A DNA stretch of 64,000 nt, from assembly GCF_026410085.1 (NCBI RefSeq), contig NZ_CP112866.1, positions 3,471,001 to 3,535,000 on the forward strand. The letters run 5' to 3'. The notes beneath the pieces were generated by a model. The model did not search any database. It saw only the letters and a program-made list of their open reading frames with translations, and was not told where the DNA came from. Within the stretch, counting starts at the first letter, position 1; each line of letters begins with the position of its first letter. Position numbers and translations under genes: made by a program. Shown in pieces: positions 62,346 to 64,000 of this stretch. The DNA is from Pseudomonas quebecensis. GTDB taxonomy: Bacteria; Pseudomonadota; Gammaproteobacteria; Pseudomonadales; Pseudomonadaceae.

Positions 62346-64000
62346 TTAGTTCTGCTTAGCCATTGCTTCGCGCAGCAGGGAGGCCATGGTGGTCTCGCCA
62401 GTTGCAGCTGCCGGAGCTTCTTTCAGGCTCTGGATAGCTTCTTTCTCTTCAACTTCGTCTTTCGACTTGATGGAGAGTTGGATTACGCGGCTCTTGCGGT
62501 CAACGCTGATGATCTTGGCTTCTACTTCCTGGCCCTCTTTCAGTACGTTGCGCGCGTCTTCAACGCGGTCACGGCTGATTTCGGAGGCTTTCAGAGTCGC
62601 TTCGATATCGTCGGCCAGAGTGATGATGGCGCCTTTAGCGTCAACTTCTTTCACAGTGCCCTTAACGATTGCGCCTTTGTCGTTCTCTTGAACGTACTCG
62701 GAGAACGGATCGCTTTCCAGTTGCTTGATACCCAGGGAGATGCGCTCGCGCTCTGGGTCAACCGACAGGATAACGGTGTCCAGCTCGTCGCCCTTCTTGA
62801 AACGACGAACAGCTTCTTCGCCCACTTCGTTCCAGGAGATGTCGGACAGGTGAACCAGGCCGTCGATGCCGCCGTCCAGACCAATGAAGATACCGAAATC
62901 GGTGATCGACTTGATGGTGCCGGAGATTTTATCGCCCTTGTTGAACTGGCCGGAGAAATCTTCCCATGGGTTGGATTTGCACTGCTTGATGCCCAGGGAG
63001 ATACGACGACGCTCTTCGTCGATGTCCAGAACCATAACTTCCACTTCGTCGCCGACTTGTACGACTTTCGAAGGGTGGATGTTCTTGTTGGTCCAGTCCA
63101 TTTCGGAAACGTGTACCAGGCCTTCCACGCCTTCTTCCAGCTCAGCGAAGCAGCCGTAGTCGGTCAGGTTGGTAACACGCGCGGTCACGCGAGTGCCTTC
63201 TGGGTAACGTGCTTTGATAGCAACCCATGGATCTTCGCCCAGCTGCTTCAAGCCCAGGGAAACGCGGTTGCGCTCACGATCGTACTTCAGAACCTTGACA
63301 TCGATCTCGTCGCCAACGTTGACGATTTCGGAAGGATGCTTGATACGCTTCCAAGCCATGTCGGTAATGTGCAGCAGGCCATCGACGCCACCCAGATCGA
63401 CGAATGCGCCGTAATCGGTGAGGTTTTTGACGATACCTTTGACTTGTTGGCCTTCCTGCAGGGATTCCAGCAGAGCTTCACGCTCGGCGGAGTTCTCTGC
63501 TTCCAGGACGCTGCGACGGGAAACGACAACGTTGTTGCGCTTCTGGTCGAGCTTGATGACCTTGAATTCGAGTTCTTTGCCTTCCAGGTGCGTGGTGTCG
63601 CGCACTGGACGAACGTCGACCAAAGAACCTGGCAGGAACGCACGGATGCCGTTAACGTCGACAGTGAAGCCGCCTTTAACCTTACCGTTGATAACGCCCT
63701 TGACCACTTCTTCAGCTGCGAAGGCTGCTTCGAGAACAATCCAGCATTCAGCGCGCTTGGCTTTTTCACGGGACAGCTTGGTTTCACCGAAACCGTCTTC
63801 AACCGAGTCCAGAGCAACGTGAACTTCGTCACCGACATTGATTGTCAGATCACCAGCATCGTTGTAGAACTGTTCCAGCGGGATCAGAGCTTCAGACTTC
63901 AGACCAGCGTGAACGGTTACCCAGCGAGCTTGGTAATCGATATCAACGATAACACCGGTGATGATGGAGCCTGCCTGAAGGTTCAGGGTTTTTAGGCTTT
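62346..64000 (-). CDS. rpsA: 30S ribosomal protein S1 (start codon outside window)
   Basis: Binds mRNA leaders and the 30S subunit for translation initiation. 550 residues are visible, beginning [15 protein letters not shown]; about a dozen N-terminal residues lie beyond position 64000. Six S1/OB repeats follow with the usual G-x-V-x3-T-D-Y/F-G-x-F pattern ([30 protein letters not shown]). Length matches pseudomonad S1. The codon use is strongly biased, as in ribosomal genes. Confidence 0.97.
   Translation of the reverse strand, partial: SLKTLNLQAGSIITGVIVDIDYQARWVTVHAGLKSEALIPLEQFYNDAGDLTINVGDEVHVALDSVEDGFGETKLSREKAKRAECWIVLEAAFAAEEVVKGVINGKVKGGFTVDVNGIRAFLPGSLVDVRPVRDTTHLEGKELEFKVIKLDQKRNNVVVSRRSVLEAENSAEREALLESLQEGQQVKGIVKNLTDYGAFVDLGGVDGLLHITDMAWKRIKHPSEIVNVGDEIDVKVLKYDRERNRVSLGLKQLGEDPWVAIKARYPEGTRVTARVTNLTDYGCFAELEEGVEGLVHVSEMDWTNKNIHPSKVVQVGDEVEVMVLDIDEERRRISLGIKQCKSNPWEDFSGQFNKGDKISGTIKSITDFGIFIGLDGGIDGLVHLSDISWNEVGEEAVRRFKKGDELDTVILSVDPERERISLGIKQLESDPFSEYVQENDKGAIVKGTVKEVDAKGAIITLADDIEATLKASEISRDRVEDARNVLKEGQEVEAKIISVDRKSRVIQLSIKSKDEVEEKEAIQSLKEAPAAATGETTMASLLREAMAKQN

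Noticed and set aside
62478..63995. 505-codon plus-strand frame opposite rpsA
   Set aside because: Shadow of the strongly biased rpsA codons; S1 repeats are unmistakable on the minus strand.

Overview
The window is chromosomal DNA from a fluorescent-group Pseudomonas. This rests on high-GC coding with strong G/C third-position bias, an OprI lipoprotein, the cysB-usp neighbourhood, REP-type palindromes of the kind common in P. fluorescens relatives, and an O-antigen locus lying between ihfB and wbpM-comEA. The 3' part of cysB (left edge) and the first dozen or so codons of rpsA (right edge) fall outside the window.

Layout. 1-6.4 kb: cysB, a universal stress protein, a 5'-nucleotidase-like gene, a PanE-like reductase, a thioredoxin-like gene, a PilZ-like gene, DAHP synthase and a short GNAT protein, all housekeeping or metabolic. 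6.1-12.2 kb: envelope block with oprI, an L,D-transpeptidase, the esterase tesA divergent from its ABC partner pair (YbbA/YbbP type), and greB. 12.3-16.9 kb: a coiled-coil protein of unknown function divergent from a three-gene Gld-type ABC cassette whose ATPase has lost essentially every catalytic motif. 16.9-22.1 kb: DoxX, an MltF-like transglycosylase, TatD and a chemoreceptor. 22.3-27.3 kb: an Rhs polymorphic toxin with an overlapping AT-rich immunity gene. 27.6-31.2 kb: DUF962, thioesterase, CHAD, a lipoprotein and a patatin. 31.4-39.4 kb: complete kdpFABCDE potassium system. 39.7-42.3 kb: ethanolamine-type permease behind a sigma-54-like promoter, then DUF2897 and DUF1989 genes. 42.5-44.5 kb: ComEA and a secreted tail-fibre-like protein. 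44.7-60.8 kb: O-antigen locus. 61.2-64 kb: lapA, ihfB, a lipoprotein and rpsA.

The O-antigen locus is one leftward gene array: wzz, an N-acetyltransferase, two DegT-family genes, wzx, a WbjB/CapE-type dehydratase, three glycosyltransferases, a Wzy-like polymerase, an acyltransferase, then WbpV-, WbpL- and WbpM-like enzymes. It reads as a Wzx/Wzy-dependent pathway starting from D-QuiNAc or D-FucNAc on undecaprenyl phosphate. It also carries its own enzymes for a 4-amino (probably acylamino) 6-deoxyhexosamine. Its middle part is visibly more AT-rich than the flanks, as expected for an exchanged cassette.

The most unusual observations are three apparently catalytically dead family members, each sitting in an otherwise coherent locus. 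They are the Gld-type ABC ATPase (13528-14454), a DegT-family protein with arginine in place of the PLP lysine next to an intact paralogue (56047-57195), and a signal-peptide-bearing protein ending in a degenerate S74-like chaperone domain beside wbpM (43052-44485).
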